From Blautia sp. AF19-10LB (GTDB taxonomy: Bacteria > Bacillota > Clostridia > Lachnospirales > Lachnospiraceae), in NCBI RefSeq assembly GCF_003461245.1, contig NZ_QTWS01000010.1, positions 27,434 to 91,433 on the forward strand: DNA of 64,000 bases. The letters run 5' to 3'. How positions within the stretch are numbered: position 1 is the stretch's first letter; each line of letters starts with the position of its first letter. Below the pieces are notes generated by a model, which ran no database searches, was not told the DNA's origin, and was given only the letters and a program-made list of their open reading frames with translations. Positions 51,406 to 60,822 of the stretch are shown here, one piece after another. Position numbers and translations under genes: made by a program.

Positions 51406-53961
51406 ATGGAACAATACAACGTCACCGGTATGAGCTGCGCTGCCTGCAGCACCCGTGTGGAGAAGGCTGTATCCAAAGTGCCGGGAGTCACATCCTGCTC
51501 TGTCAGCCTTCTGACAAACTCCATGGGTGTGGAAGGAACGGCTTCCGCCCATGATATTATCAATGCCGTAGAACAGGCAGGTTACGGCGCATCCCTCAAG
51601 GGAGCCAATAAGGAACAGGTTTCCATATCTGAAGCCGAAGAAGCCCTCGAGGATCACGAGACACCGATCCTCAAGCGTCGTCTGATCGCTTCCGTCGGAT
51701 TTTTGCTCGTGCTGATGTACTTCTCCATGGGACATATGATGTGGGGCTGGCCACTGCCTGCATGGTTTAATGACAACCATATCGCAATGGGTCTTGTGCA
51801 GCTTTTGCTTGCCGGAATCATCATGGTCATCAACCAGAAATTTTTCATCAGCGGATTCAAGAGCCTGTGGCATCGTGCCCCGAACATGGATACACTCGTT
51901 GCCCTCGGTTCCATGGCATCTTTTGTATGGAGTGTCTACGCACTCTTCGCCATGACAAGAGCTCAGGTCGACGGCGATTCTGCCGCTGTCATGAACTACA
52001 TGATGGATTTTTACTTCGAATCCGCGGCAATGATCCTGACTCTGATCACTGTTGGCAAAATGCTTGAAGCCCGTTCCAAGGGAAAAACCACTGACGCTCT
52101 CAAGAGCCTCATGAAACTCGCGCCAAAGACCGCTGTCGTTCTCCGCGACGGTCAGGAAACTACCGTTCCGATCGAGCAGGTCCACAAGGGAGACATCTTT
52201 GTGGTCCGCCCAGGAGAAAACATCCCGGTTGACGGTGTGATCGTCGAGGGAACCAGTGCTGTCAATGAATCTGCCCTTACAGGCGAAAGTATCCCGGTCG
52301 ACAAGGCCGCCGGAGATCTTGTCTCTGCCGCTACTGTCAACCAGTCTGGATTTATCAAATGCGAAGCAACCCGCGTCGGCGAGGATACCACCCTCTCCCA
52401 GATCATCAAAATGGTGAGTGACGCAGCAGCTACCAAGGCTCCGATCGCCAAGATCGCAGACCGTGTTTCCGGTGTCTTTGTGCCGGCAGTCATCACGATC
52501 GCGATTCTCACCACACTTGTCTGGCTTCTGACCGGACATGAATTCGGCTATGCACTTGCCCGCGGAATTTCCGTTCTCGTTATCAGTTGTCCATGCGCGC
52601 TCGGACTTGCCACTCCGGTAGCGATCATGGTCGGCAACGGAATGGGTGCCAAGAACGGTATCCTGTTCAAAACCGCTGTTTCTCTTGAAGAAGCAGGCAA
52701 AGTCCAGATCGTTGCCCTGGACAAAACCGGTACGATCACCAGTGGTCAGCCGGAAGTGACAGATCTGCTCCCGGCAGATGGGATTTCTGAACAGGAACTC
52801 CTCACCATGGCATTTGCCCTGGAAAAAAAGAGCGAGCATCCTCTTGCCAAAGCGATCCTTGGCCACGCCGAAAGCCTTCATCTCACAGCACCGGAAGTCA
52901 CCGATTTCCACGCTCTTCCGGGAAATGGACTTTCTGCTGTGCTTGATAATGAAACTCTGATCGGTGGAAGCATGAAATTTATCAGCAGCCAGGTAAGCGT
53001 TCCTGCCGCACTCTCCCAGAAGGCAGAAAAGCTTGCAGAAGAAGGAAAAACTCCCCTCCTTTTTGCCCGCAATGGCAAGCTGGCCGGCATCATCGCTGTC
53101 GCTGACGTCATCAAAGAAGACAGCCCGCAGGCAGTCAAAGAACTCCAGAATATGGGAATCCGTGTTGTCATGCTGACCGGTGACAATGAGCGTACCGCAA
53201 GAGCGATCGGTGCCCAGGCAGGCGTGGACGATGTCATCGCAGGCGTTCTCCCTGACGGCAAGGAAAGCGTGATCCGTTCCCTCAAAGAACAGGGCAAAGT
53301 TGCCATGGTCGGCGACGGTATCAACGATGCTCCTGCCCTCACACGCGCAGATATCGGAATCGCGATCGGTGCCGGAACAGACATTGCGATCGACGCAGCT
53401 GATGTCGTTCTGATGAAGAGCCGTTTAAGCGATGTTCCTGCCGCTGTCCGTCTCAGCCGTGCCACATTGAAAAATATCCACGAAAATCTTTTCTGGGCAT
53501 TTTTCTACAATGTGATCGGCATTCCGCTGGCTGCTGGTGTATGGATCCCGATCTTCGGATGGACACTGAATCCGATGTTCGGTGCCGCCGCAATGAGCCT
53601 TTCCAGCTTCTGCGTTGTCACCAACGCCCTGCGTTTGAACCTGTTTAAGATCCACGACACAAAAAAGGACAAAAAAATCAAACAAGCTACTTCCATTGAG
53701 GTAAAAAATGATTATAATATAAAAGAAAAGGAGCAAAAAACTATGGTAAAAGTTACAGTTAATGTTGAGGGAATGATGTGCGGACACTGCGAAGCACACG
53801 TAAATGAAGCAATTAAGAAAGCATTCGGTGTAGAGGAGGTCGTATCTTCTCACGAAAGCAACACAACCGTTTTTACAGCACCGGAGAAGGTTGATGAGGA
53901 CAAGATCCGCCAGACGATCAAAGATGCCGGATACGAAGTAACCGGAATTACACAGGAATAA
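51406..53961 (+). CDS. copA: Cu(I)-translocating P1B-type ATPase with N- and C-terminal HMA domains
   Basis: 851 residues. The N-terminal HMA has GMSCAACS. Then come the membrane domain, actuator TGES, CPC ([11 protein letters not shown], ~residue 395), phosphorylation site DKTGT (~440), SEHPLAKAI and GDGINDAP. The catalytic protein ends near [13 protein letters not shown] (~residue 755). After a Lys/Asn-rich linker containing A6 and A7 runs, a complete second HMA domain follows ([14 protein letters not shown]), which has its own RBS and ATG at 53743. It exports Cu(I) across the membrane. The C-terminal HMA fusion is unusual. Confidence 0.95.
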   Translation: MEQYNVTGMSCAACSTRVEKAVSKVPGVTSCSVSLLTNSMGVEGTASAHDIINAVEQAGYGASLKGANKEQVSISEAEEALEDHETPILKRRLIASVGFLLVLMYFSMGHMMWGWPLPAWFNDNHIAMGLVQLLLAGIIMVINQKFFISGFKSLWHRAPNMDTLVALGSMASFVWSVYALFAMTRAQVDGDSAAVMNYMMDFYFESAAMILTLITVGKMLEARSKGKTTDALKSLMKLAPKTAVVLRDGQETTVPIEQVHKGDIFVVRPGENIPVDGVIVEGTSAVNESALTGESIPVDKAAGDLVSAATVNQSGFIKCEATRVGEDTTLSQIIKMVSDAAATKAPIAKIADRVSGVFVPAVITIAILTTLVWLLTGHEFGYALARGISVLVISCPCALGLATPVAIMVGNGMGAKNGILFKTAVSLEEAGKVQIVALDKTGTITSGQPEVTDLLPADGISEQELLTMAFALEKKSEHPLAKAILGHAESLHLTAPEVTDFHALPGNGLSAVLDNETLIGGSMKFISSQVSVPAALSQKAEKLAEEGKTPLLFARNGKLAGIIAVADVIKEDSPQAVKELQNMGIRVVMLTGDNERTARAIGAQAGVDDVIAGVLPDGKESVIRSLKEQGKVAMVGDGINDAPALTRADIGIAIGAGTDIAIDAADVVLMKSRLSDVPAAVRLSRATLKNIHENLFWAFFYNVIGIPLAAGVWIPIFGWTLNPMFGAAAMSLSSFCVVTNALRLNLFKIHDTKKDKKIKQATSIEVKNDYNIKEKEQKTMVKVTVNVEGMMCGHCEAHVNEAIKKAFGVEEVVSSHESNTTVFTAPEKVDEDKIRQTIKDAGYEVTGITQE
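53661..53709 (+). other. A-rich slippery linker in copA
   Basis: A6 (53661-53666) and A7 (53671-53677) lie between the ATPase and the C-terminal HMA. A slip into the -1 frame at A7 meets TGA within about eight codons, giving CopA without the extra HMA. An A8 tract in the genome would do the same permanently. Confidence 0.5.
53743..53961 (+). CDS. CopZ-like copper chaperone, nested in frame at the 3' end of copA
   Basis: 72 residues if started at the internal ATG. AAGGAG (53728-53733) sits 9 bases upstream, a strong site in the middle of a coding region. The product [23 protein letters not shown]... is a full HMA chaperone of CopZ length, and CopZ genes normally follow copA directly. Both the fused and the free form may therefore be made. 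Whether the free product exists is untested. Confidence 0.6.
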   Translation: MVKVTVNVEGMMCGHCEAHVNEAIKKAFGVEEVVSSHESNTTVFTAPEKVDEDKIRQTIKDAGYEVTGITQE

Positions 53962-54000
53962 AATCTTACAAATTTATAATCATCATATTTCAAACATCAG

Positions 54001-54035
54001 ACGGTTCCGCATACTATTTCGGAACCGTTTGTTGC
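54001..54035 (+). terminator. Terminator after the copper operon
   Basis: ACGGTTCCG pairs with CGGAACCGT (54001-54009 with 54020-54028), followed by a short T-rich tail. Confidence 0.75.
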
Positions 54036-54072
54036 ATGTCATAAATTATTTTTTACTTTACGGGGGGAACTT

Positions 54073-55368
54073 ATGAACAACACACAGGACAAAAATAATC
54101 CAGAAGAGACTAAAGATCTGGATTATTATCTCGGACACATCCGCTATGATATGACGAATCTTATCAAATGGCTGGTCCTCGCAGTACTGACCGGCCTGAC
54201 CGTCGGCTTTATCAGCAGCCTTTTTGCGAGGGCACTCAAATTTGTCACAAATTACCGGGCAGAAAACACATGGATCTTTTTCCTGCTGCCGGTATCCGGT
54301 CTGATGATCGTATTTCTTTATCAGAAATTTGGACGCGAGGATGGCGGTACGAATCAGGTACTCTCTACGATCCGCTCTCAGGATGATGTGCCTTTTCGCT
54401 CTGCTCCACTGATCTTTGTTTCTACGATCCTTACCCACCTTGTGGGTGGTTCTGCAGGTCGTGAAGGTGCTGCGATCCAGCTTGGCGGAAGCATTGGAAA
54501 TCAGCTTGGAAGCTGGTTCCGGCTCGATAAAGAAGACCGTCATGTCATGGTCATGTGCGGCATGAGTGCTGCTTTTGCTGCTGTTTTTGGTACGCCGATG
54601 GCAGCTGCTGTATTCGCAATGGAGGTTATCAGCGTCGGCGTTATGTACTATGCAGCACTTGTTCCCTGCGTGATCTCATCCCTGATCGCATCGGAATTCG
54701 CTGCCGGTTTTGGCATCAATCCTGAGTCATTTCATGTTGTAAATATCCCTGAATTGTCCGTCATAACAGGCGGCAAAATGGTCATCATCGCAGTCGCATG
54801 TGCCGCAGTCAGCATCATTTTCTGCATGGTTCTTCAGGGTGTCAGCAGGCTTTATACCAGGTATCTTCCTAATCCATATGTCCGCATCGTGGCGGCAAGT
54901 GCAGTCATTATTGTAATCACTCTTCTGCTTCATACGACTGATTACATGGGTGCCGGAAACAACCTTATTGAACTCGCGGTAGAGGAAGATCAGACTCGTC
55001 CACTGGACTTTTTGTGGAAGATAATCCTTACTGCCCTGACTATGCGTGCTGGTTTTCGCGGCGGCGAGATCGTCCCTTCTTTCTGCATCGGAGCCACCTT
55101 CGGATGCCTTATGGGACAACTTCTCGGGCTTTCTCCATCCTTGTGTGCAGCCGCAGGCATGACGGCTCTTTTCTGCGGTGTTACCAACTGCCCGATCACC
55201 TCGATCCTGATCGCATTCGAGCTGTTTGGATTCCGTGGAGTTTCCTATTATCTGATCGCTGTCTCCATCAGTTATGCCGTTTCCGGATACTATGGACTGT
55301 ATAAAGATCAGACAATTGTATATTCTAAATACAAAGCCAAATACATCAATCGTCATACCAGGTTTTAA
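54073..55368 (+). CDS. CLC-family chloride (possibly fluoride) channel/antiporter
   Basis: 431 residues, about ten helices. GGSAGREGAAIQLGGSIG replaces the canonical GREGP stretch. FRGGEIVPSFCIGATFG and GAGNNLIELA follow, features shared with the divergent CLC group that includes fluoride/proton antiporters. There is no CBS domain. Chloride versus fluoride cannot be decided from these motifs, and no fluoride riboswitch was found upstream. Monocistronic, with terminators on both sides. Confidence 0.82.
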   Translation: MNNTQDKNNPEETKDLDYYLGHIRYDMTNLIKWLVLAVLTGLTVGFISSLFARALKFVTNYRAENTWIFFLLPVSGLMIVFLYQKFGREDGGTNQVLSTIRSQDDVPFRSAPLIFVSTILTHLVGGSAGREGAAIQLGGSIGNQLGSWFRLDKEDRHVMVMCGMSAAFAAVFGTPMAAAVFAMEVISVGVMYYAALVPCVISSLIASEFAAGFGINPESFHVVNIPELSVITGGKMVIIAVACAAVSIIFCMVLQGVSRLYTRYLPNPYVRIVAASAVIIVITLLLHTTDYMGAGNNLIELAVEEDQTRPLDFLWKIILTALTMRAGFRGGEIVPSFCIGATFGCLMGQLLGLSPSLCAAAGMTALFCGVTNCPITSILIAFELFGFRGVSYYLIAVSISYAVSGYYGLYKDQTIVYSKYKAKYINRHTRF

Positions 55369-55390
55369 TCCCTGGTACGACGATTTTTAA
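55348..55390 (+). terminator. Terminator overlapping the CLC stop
   Basis: AATCGTCATACCAGG pairs with CCTGGTACGACGATT (one mismatch), then TTTT. The stem includes the last CLC codons. Confidence 0.8.
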
Positions 55391-55457
55391 TGCATTTTTC
55401 TATAATTCAGAGGCAAAAATGTTATAAAATTAACGTTTTATTTTGCTAAATCTTTAC

Positions 55458-55485
55458 TTGTACATTAGAAATTATGTGTTAGAAT
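55458..55485 (+). promoter_or_regulatory. Promoter of pyk
   Basis: TTGTAC (55458-55463), 16 bases, TAGAAT (55480-55485), about 40 bases before the ATG. Confidence 0.55.
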
Positions 55486-55526
55486 AAAGGTGTATTTTTT
55501 AGGTAAAGAAAAGTAGGAGGAAATTT

Positions 55527-56951
55527 ATGCGCAAAACAAAAATTATCTGTACCCTTGGTCCGTCTACTGATAAAGACGGTGTTCTGGAAGAACTTGTTAA
55601 AGAAGGTCTGAACGTAGCACGTTTCAACTTCTCTCATGGTTTACACGACGAACAGAAAGGCCGTATTGATAAATTAAAAGAAATTCGTACACGTCTTGGT
55701 AAACCGGTAGCTGCGCTTCTCGATACAAAAGGTCCTGAAATTCGTATCCGCGAATTTGAAAATGAAAAGGTTACTCTGAAGGAAGGTCAGGAATTCACCT
55801 TAACCGCAGAAGAGATCATGGGAAATGAGAAGATCGTTTCCGTTACCTATAAAGAATTATATAAGGATGTCAAACCTGGCAACAGCATTCTGATCGATGA
55901 CGGTCTGATCGGACTTGAAGTCAAGAAGATCAAAGGTCAGGACATTGTCTGTAAAGTAGTAAACGGTGGTGTTCTCGGCAATAAGAAAGGTGTCAACCTT
56001 CCTGGTGTAGAAGTAAACATGCCATTCATCAGCCCTAAGGATCACGACGATATCCTGTTTGGTATCAAAGAAGGCTATGATTTCATTGCCGCTTCTTTCA
56101 CCAGAACAGCAGCCGATGTCAAAGAAATCCGTGATATCCTTGAGAAAAACGGTGGACAGGACATCAAGATCATCGCCAAGATCGAGAACCAGCAGGGTGT
56201 TGACAACATCGACAGCATCATCGAAGCTGCTGACGGTATCATGATCGCCCGTGGTGACATGGGTGTTGAGATCCCGCTTGAGGATGTTCCGGTTATCCAG
56301 AAGGATATCATTGCCAAAGTATACACTGCTGGAAAACAGGTTATCACAGCTACTCAGATGCTGGATTCCATGATCAAAAACCCGCGTCCGACACGTGCAG
56401 AGACCACAGACGTTGCCAATGCGATCTATCAGGGAACAAGTGCGATCATGCTTTCCGGTGAAACTGCTGCAGGTAAATATCCTGTAGAAGCACTCAAGAC
56501 TATGGTCAAAATCGCAGTTCGTACAGAAGCTGACATTGACTTTAATCAGCAGTTCAGTTTCCGCACCAAGGAGCACGCTACAAACGTAACCACAGCAATC
56601 TCTCATGCTACCTGCATGACAGCGATCGACCTGAATGCCAAAGCCATCATCGCAGTTACCCGTTCCGGCAATACTGCACGTATGGTTTCCAAATATCGTC
56701 CAGGATGCCCAATCATTGCATGCACTCCGGATGAACGCATCTGGCGTCAGCTGAATCTGGTTTGGGGTGTTACTCCACTCCTGACCAAAGAGGAATACAG
56801 CATGGAGATCCTTCTCCTTCACGCTACAGAGGCAGCCGAAGAAAACGGCTACGTCAAAGAAGGCGATGTTGTTGTTCTTACTGTCGGTGTTCCGCTTGGA
56901 CGTTCCGGTAATACCAACCTGCTTAAAGCAACCGTTGTTGGCGAATACTAA
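55527..56951 (+). CDS. pyk: Pyruvate kinase
   Basis: 474 residues. MRKTKIICTLGPSTDKDGV, ALLDTKGPEIRIR (substrate loop), AKIENQQGVDNIDSIIEAADGIMIARGDMGVEIP (catalytic metal site) and TATQMLDSMIKNPRPTRAETTDVANA are complete. It lacks the extra PEP-utiliser domain found in many Bacillus enzymes. It converts PEP and ADP to pyruvate and ATP at the end of glycolysis. AGTAGGAGG precedes the start; terminator and promoter show it is monocistronic. Confidence 0.97.
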   Translation: MRKTKIICTLGPSTDKDGVLEELVKEGLNVARFNFSHGLHDEQKGRIDKLKEIRTRLGKPVAALLDTKGPEIRIREFENEKVTLKEGQEFTLTAEEIMGNEKIVSVTYKELYKDVKPGNSILIDDGLIGLEVKKIKGQDIVCKVVNGGVLGNKKGVNLPGVEVNMPFISPKDHDDILFGIKEGYDFIAASFTRTAADVKEIRDILEKNGGQDIKIIAKIENQQGVDNIDSIIEAADGIMIARGDMGVEIPLEDVPVIQKDIIAKVYTAGKQVITATQMLDSMIKNPRPTRAETTDVANAIYQGTSAIMLSGETAAGKYPVEALKTMVKIAVRTEADIDFNQQFSFRTKEHATNVTTAISHATCMTAIDLNAKAIIAVTRSGNTARMVSKYRPGCPIIACTPDERIWRQLNLVWGVTPLLTKEEYSMEILLLHATEAAEENGYVKEGDVVVLTVGVPLGRSGNTNLLKATVVGEY

Positions 56952-56973
56952 GAATTGTATACCAAAAAAACCA

Positions 56974-57015
56974 AGGTCATTATCCTCGAAAATGAGGATA
57001 ATGACCTGTTTTTTT
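56974..57015. terminator. Terminator between pyk and the secreted-protein gene
   Basis: AGGTCATTATCCTC pairs perfectly with GAGGATAATGACCT around GAAAAT, followed by G and seven T. A-rich sequence on the other side allows bidirectional use. Confidence 0.92.
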
Positions 57016-57042
57016 ACTTATTCTGTGATTAATTTAACAATA

Positions 57043-58356
57043 TTATTTCTCATATACAGTGATCACGACAGGTGTCTGGGATTCATCGTCATACTGTTGG
57101 ATCCAGTAGTATTTCTCATCCTTCTTTGCCGTATCCTGGGATGTTTTTTCTTTCTTTAATTCTTTCAGTGCAGCCAGTTCTATGTACGGATTCTTCCCGT
57201 CTATTCTATGAAAAACAACTTCATTCATATCTATATCCGTGAAGTTTTTGTTCTTATCTCTGACTGTAAACTTCTGGATCTCCTGACTGATCTCGCAGCT
57301 TCCACCAGTGGAAGTGGTCATTGTGATCTTCTTTTTGGCTTCTGTGATCCTGATGATATTGACCAGTTTCTGATTTTCTGTGAGCGTCATTATCATTCCG
57401 TCATCTGTCTGTTTCAGATGGATTCCAAGTTCGGATGCCGGTTCCTTCGCAGTCAAAGTGATCCAGTTTACGCCCGGAACTTTGCTGTTGATGATCGCAA
57501 TGGAATTCAGAGTTTTACTCTCACTGCTGAACGAAAATCCATGTTTTATCTCCTCAACAGAAGTAGAAATTGCAAGGTCTGTGATGTTTCCATCGGAGTC
57601 TTTTTTGACATCCACAATGCCTTCTGAAACTGCTCTTCCTTCCACTTCTTCCGTGTCAGAAGGGTCTGTCGGATTCGTGATTTTGCGTGTGCTGACTGCC
57701 GTTTCCGGGTCATATTCTGCTACTACTTCTGAAGATGTCGCGTATGCAAAACTTGCATATTCTTCGTCGATATCTTCGTCTGGAAGTTCCTTTGTATCGC
57801 TGCCACCGATACCATCATTTTTCGTTTCATCTTTGGAATTTTCTTCAGATTTACTTTCATTCTTTGTATCAGAATCCACAGTGTTTTCCTTCTCCGGATC
57901 TTTCTCTTCGCCATCTTTATTTTCGTCTGTATCTTCCGGATCAGATGCTGCTTTCGCCGGAATAACTTCCTTCATCTGATAATCGCAACCATTCCTCTTG
58001 CACGCATAGATGATAAAACCATCCTTATCGTCGGTGGCTTCCTGACGTGAGATTTCTTTCAGATCATGTTCCTTTGTTTTTGGTATGGACGCTGTTTCTG
58101 ATATTCCACACTCCTCACAGCTCCGTGTCTGCTGACCCTCAGTTACACAGTCTGCCGGGATCGTTACTGTCCATTCCGTCCATGAATGCTTCCCTGTCTC
58201 ACAGCCATCCGCCACAGAAGATCTCGCTTCTGACTCCTCAGGATTTCCAGTGATACCTGGCTCTACTTCTGTTGACTTCGGTTCTGCATAAACGCTTCCG
58301 CTGACTGCCATTGTCATCGCAACTGTCAATGCAAGTGCTGCTGCTTTTCTTTTCAT
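57043..58356 (-). CDS. Secreted protein with Cys/His repeat motif and acidic linker, unknown function
   Basis: 437 residues. A signal peptide (KRKAAALALTVAMTMAVSGSVYA) is followed by a region with two C..C modules (HSWTEWTVTIPADC ... RSCEECGISE, and IYACKRNGCDY) of the kind repeated in clostridial surface proteins, possibly zinc-stabilised. Then comes a very acidic linker (PEDTDENKDGEEKDPEKEN, residues ~135-190), and a C-terminal ~220-residue beta-rich domain (GFSFSSESKTLNSIAIINSKVPGVNWITLTAKE). No sortase or anchor motif is seen at the C-terminus. GAGGAGG precedes the ATG. Confidence 0.65.
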   Translation of the reverse strand: MKRKAAALALTVAMTMAVSGSVYAEPKSTEVEPGITGNPEESEARSSVADGCETGKHSWTEWTVTIPADCVTEGQQTRSCEECGISETASIPKTKEHDLKEISRQEATDDKDGFIIYACKRNGCDYQMKEVIPAKAASDPEDTDENKDGEEKDPEKENTVDSDTKNESKSEENSKDETKNDGIGGSDTKELPDEDIDEEYASFAYATSSEVVAEYDPETAVSTRKITNPTDPSDTEEVEGRAVSEGIVDVKKDSDGNITDLAISTSVEEIKHGFSFSSESKTLNSIAIINSKVPGVNWITLTAKEPASELGIHLKQTDDGMIMTLTENQKLVNIIRITEAKKKITMTTSTGGSCEISQEIQKFTVRDKNKNFTDIDMNEVVFHRIDGKNPYIELAALKELKKEKTSQDTAKKDEKYYWIQQYDDESQTPVVITVYEK

Positions 58357-58422
58357 GTACTGCCCCTCCTCTGTCTGAAATACGTTCCATATGATGATTT
58401 TATCTTATCATCAAATCCTTTT

Positions 58423-59181
58423 TTAGTTTTTCCCTGCCAGGTCTTTGATCACTTCTCCTGCGATGATCAGTCCGACTACGGACGGAACAAAGGCTGTGGA
58501 ACCTGGAATATCACGACGCTCTGTGCATTTATGTGCTGCGCCCGGAGGGCAGATGCAGTGTGTACGGCAGCTGATAGACATGTCCTCAATCGGGCGGATT
58601 GGCTTCTCCTGAGAGTATACCACTTTGAGCTTCTTAATTCCACGTTTTTTGAGTTCACGACGCATAACTTTTGCCAGAGGGCAGACGGATGTTTTGTAGA
58701 TGTCTGCTACCTGAAAAGCAGTCGGGTCGAGTTTGTTTCCGGCTCCCATACTGCTGATGATCGGAACGCCGGCTTCTTTGGCTTCCATGACGAGCTGGAT
58801 CTTTGCAGTTACGGTATCTACTGCATCTACAACATAATCATATTGGGAAAAGTCAAACTCATCCTTGGTTTCTGGAAGGTAGAAGCATTTGTGGACATTA
58901 ACTTCTGCCTTTGGGTTGATGTCGAGGATGCGGTCTTTCATAACATCGACTTTGTATTTGCCGACAGTGCTTCTGGTGGCGATGATCTGACGGTTCAAGT
59001 TGGTGAGGCAGACTTTGTCATCATCGATCAGATCAAGTTTACCAACTCCACTTCGCACAAGTGCCTCTACGGTATAACCGCCGACTCCACCGATTCCAAA
59101 AACGGCAACTCTGGAGTCCGCCAGTTTCTCCATGGCTTCTTTACCAAATAACAGTTCTGTTCTGGAAAACTGATTTAACAT
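58423..59181 (-). CDS. tcdA: tRNA threonylcarbamoyladenosine dehydratase (TcdA/CsdL-like)
   Basis: 252 residues, E1/ThiF-like. AVFGIGGVGGYTVEALVRSGVGKLDLIDDDKV is the ATP/adenylation loop, and NLNRQIIATRSTVGKYKVDVM and DAVDTVTAK are family blocks. TcdA cyclises t6A37 to ct6A in ANN-decoding tRNAs. Two Cys (SCRTHCICPPG) near the C-terminus could bind a metal. Its start directly abuts the larE stop, so the two are one transcription unit. Confidence 0.88.
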   Translation of the reverse strand: MLNQFSRTELLFGKEAMEKLADSRVAVFGIGGVGGYTVEALVRSGVGKLDLIDDDKVCLTNLNRQIIATRSTVGKYKVDVMKDRILDINPKAEVNVHKCFYLPETKDEFDFSQYDYVVDAVDTVTAKIQLVMEAKEAGVPIISSMGAGNKLDPTAFQVADIYKTSVCPLAKVMRRELKKRGIKKLKVVYSQEKPIRPIEDMSISCRTHCICPPGAAHKCTERRDIPGSTAFVPSVVGLIIAGEVIKDLAGKN

Positions 59182-60009
59182 TTATATCTCCTTTTCTTTT
59201 TCATCCAGTGTTTCATTCATACTTCCGGTACGGTAGCCCAGAAGATCGAGAGTTACATAGTCAAAACCATACTCTTTGAGCTGGTTTGCAATTTTTGTTC
59301 TGTTGCCTTCCTCGACAATTTTGGTGATCTCGTCTGGAAGGACTTCGATTCTGGCGATGTTTCCGTGGATGCGGACGCGCACCTGATGGAATCCCATGTC
59401 CAGAAGAAGCTGCTCTGCCTTGTCTACCATGCCGAGTTTTTTCTCACTGATGGTCTCACCGTAGACAAAACGTGAGGAAAGACAGGCAAAGGACTGTTTG
59501 TCCCAGGTCGGAAGTCCCATTTCTTTGGAAAGTTCGCGGATTTCTTCTTTATAAAGTTCTGCCTGACGAAGCGGGCTGCTGACGCCAAGTTCCTTGACCG
59601 CGATCAGACCTGGACGGTAGTCGCCATTGTCGTCCATATTGGAACCCTCAGCAACTGCATTCATGCCATTTTCACGGGCAATCTCCCAGATTTTCTCAAA
59701 GAGTTCATGCTTGCAGAGATAGCAGCGGTTCTTCGGATTCTGGCGGAAACCGTCGATATCCAGCTCCTCAGATTTACAGACGATATGACGCACGCCGTTT
59801 TTCTCACAGAACTCTTTCGCTTCCTTCAGTTCTCTCTCCGGGAAAGAACAGGAACTTGCGGTAACTGCGATCACATTCTCTCCTCCAAGAGCTTCCAGCG
59901 CTGCTTTCAGCAGGAAAGTAGAATCCACACCGCTTGAAAAAGCAACTGCAACACTTCCCATTGCTTTCAGATTCTGCTGTAATACTTTATATTTATCATG
60001 GATATTCAT
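59182..60009 (-). CDS. larE: LarE-type ATP-dependent sacrificial sulfur transferase
   Basis: 275 residues. The PP-loop SSGVDS (residues 25-30) activates the substrate as an AMP ester. Cys96 and Cys99 (NRCYLCK) with Cys176 (SFACLSSRF) form the three-Cys pattern of LarE proteins that carry a [4Fe-4S] cluster; position 176 also corresponds to the sacrificial Cys of the Lactobacillus enzyme. LarE installs the two sulfurs of the nickel-pincer nucleotide used by lactate racemase and related enzymes. larB, larC and larA are not in the window. Its presence fits the nickel uptake genes at 29-44 kb. Confidence 0.9.
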   Translation of the reverse strand: MNIHDKYKVLQQNLKAMGSVAVAFSSGVDSTFLLKAALEALGGENVIAVTASSCSFPERELKEAKEFCEKNGVRHIVCKSEELDIDGFRQNPKNRCYLCKHELFEKIWEIARENGMNAVAEGSNMDDNGDYRPGLIAVKELGVSSPLRQAELYKEEIRELSKEMGLPTWDKQSFACLSSRFVYGETISEKKLGMVDKAEQLLLDMGFHQVRVRIHGNIARIEVLPDEITKIVEEGNRTKIANQLKEYGFDYVTLDLLGYRTGSMNETLDEKEKEI

Positions 60010-60029
60010 TGCTAAACGCTCCTTTTAAC

Positions 60030-60075
60030 CTAGTATACTAGTGTGTATTATAGCATACTGCATTCCGCACTACAA
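60030..60075 (-). promoter_or_regulatory. larE-tcdA promoter with downstream palindrome
   Basis: On the minus strand, TTGTAG (60070-60075), 17 bases, TATAAT (60047-60052). The perfect palindrome CTAGTATACTAG (60030-60041) lies just past the -10, where a repressor could block initiation. Confidence 0.75.
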
Positions 60076-60077
60076 CA

Positions 60078-60124
60078 TAAAAACAGGCAGGAATTTTGCG
60101 CTGTTATGCGAATTTCCTGCCTGT
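60078..60124 (-). terminator. Terminator after the histidine phosphatase gene
   Basis: ACAGGCAGGAA pairs with TTCCTGCCTGT around a 20-base loop, then TTTTT on the minus strand. Confidence 0.88.
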
Positions 60125-60140
60125 ATTTTTGTTTCATTTA

Positions 60141-60683
60141 TCACTCAAAATCAAATCTTCTGACTTCGCAGTTTTTCACTCCGAATGTCGCGTATTCTTC
60201 GTTTGTCATCTCGTAGAAATAGGACTGGATCACCCTGGAAATCCCGTTGTGTGCCACGAGGATATAGGTTTTGTGATCGGATTCTTCTTTGATCTCGTCG
60301 AGGAGATTGTAGATCCTCTGTGCCAGATGCAGCATGGATTCTCCACCGTCGTATCTGGTAATGAACTGCTGCTTTGCTTTCTGGAATTCCTCTCCGTTGC
60401 GGGCAGTGGATTCGTATTTTCCGAAATTCTGCTCGATCAGTCTCGGCTCTACACGCGCCGGGATTCCGGTGATCTCAGAAATATGTTTTGCTGTATCTGC
60501 TGCACGCATCAACGGAGAATAAAGGATCTCATCTGCCTGGATCCCCTGTCGCAGAATCTCATGTCCTGTCTCGATCGCCTGCTGATGTCCCTTCTCTGTC
60601 AGCGCGATATCTGTCGCTCCGCAGATCTTATTCTCTACATTCCAGACTGTCTGTCCATGTCTCACAAAATAAAAATGTCCCAT
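60141..60683 (-). CDS. Histidine phosphatase family protein (phosphoglycerate mutase-like)
   Basis: 180 residues. FVRHGQTVWN holds the phospho-acceptor His. The conserved Arg (SPLMRAADTA), Glu (EQNFGKYE) and second His (VAHNGISR) complete the pocket. Members include CobC-like and broad phosphatases as well as mutases; the short length without the mutase insertion favours a phosphatase. The substrate is unknown. Confidence 0.85.
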   Translation of the reverse strand: MGHFYFVRHGQTVWNVENKICGATDIALTEKGHQQAIETGHEILRQGIQADEILYSPLMRAADTAKHISEITGIPARVEPRLIEQNFGKYESTARNGEEFQKAKQQFITRYDGGESMLHLAQRIYNLLDEIKEESDHKTYILVAHNGISRVIQSYFYEMTNEEYATFGVKNCEVRRFDFE

Positions 60684-60822
60684 TGTATTTCAACTCCTGC
60701 TCTTTCGTTTTTCTTTATCTTACCATCTTTATCCTGTAAATGGGTATCTCTATTTTGTTATAATGTTATAGGAAATTTCTATCGCCCTGCCATCCATCCC
60801 ATTCACAATGACTCTGATGATT

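Noticed and set aside
51370..52911. Long minus-strand open frame of 513 codons
   Set aside because: It is antisense to copA, whose motifs are complete. The translation is rich in His, Cys and Arg with no family features, a typical shadow of a GC-skewed gene.
53962..54072. Fluoride riboswitch before the CLC gene
   Set aside because: The 111-base gap contains only the copper-operon terminator and no GGTGATGG-type core, so the fluoride assignment of the CLC protein stays open.
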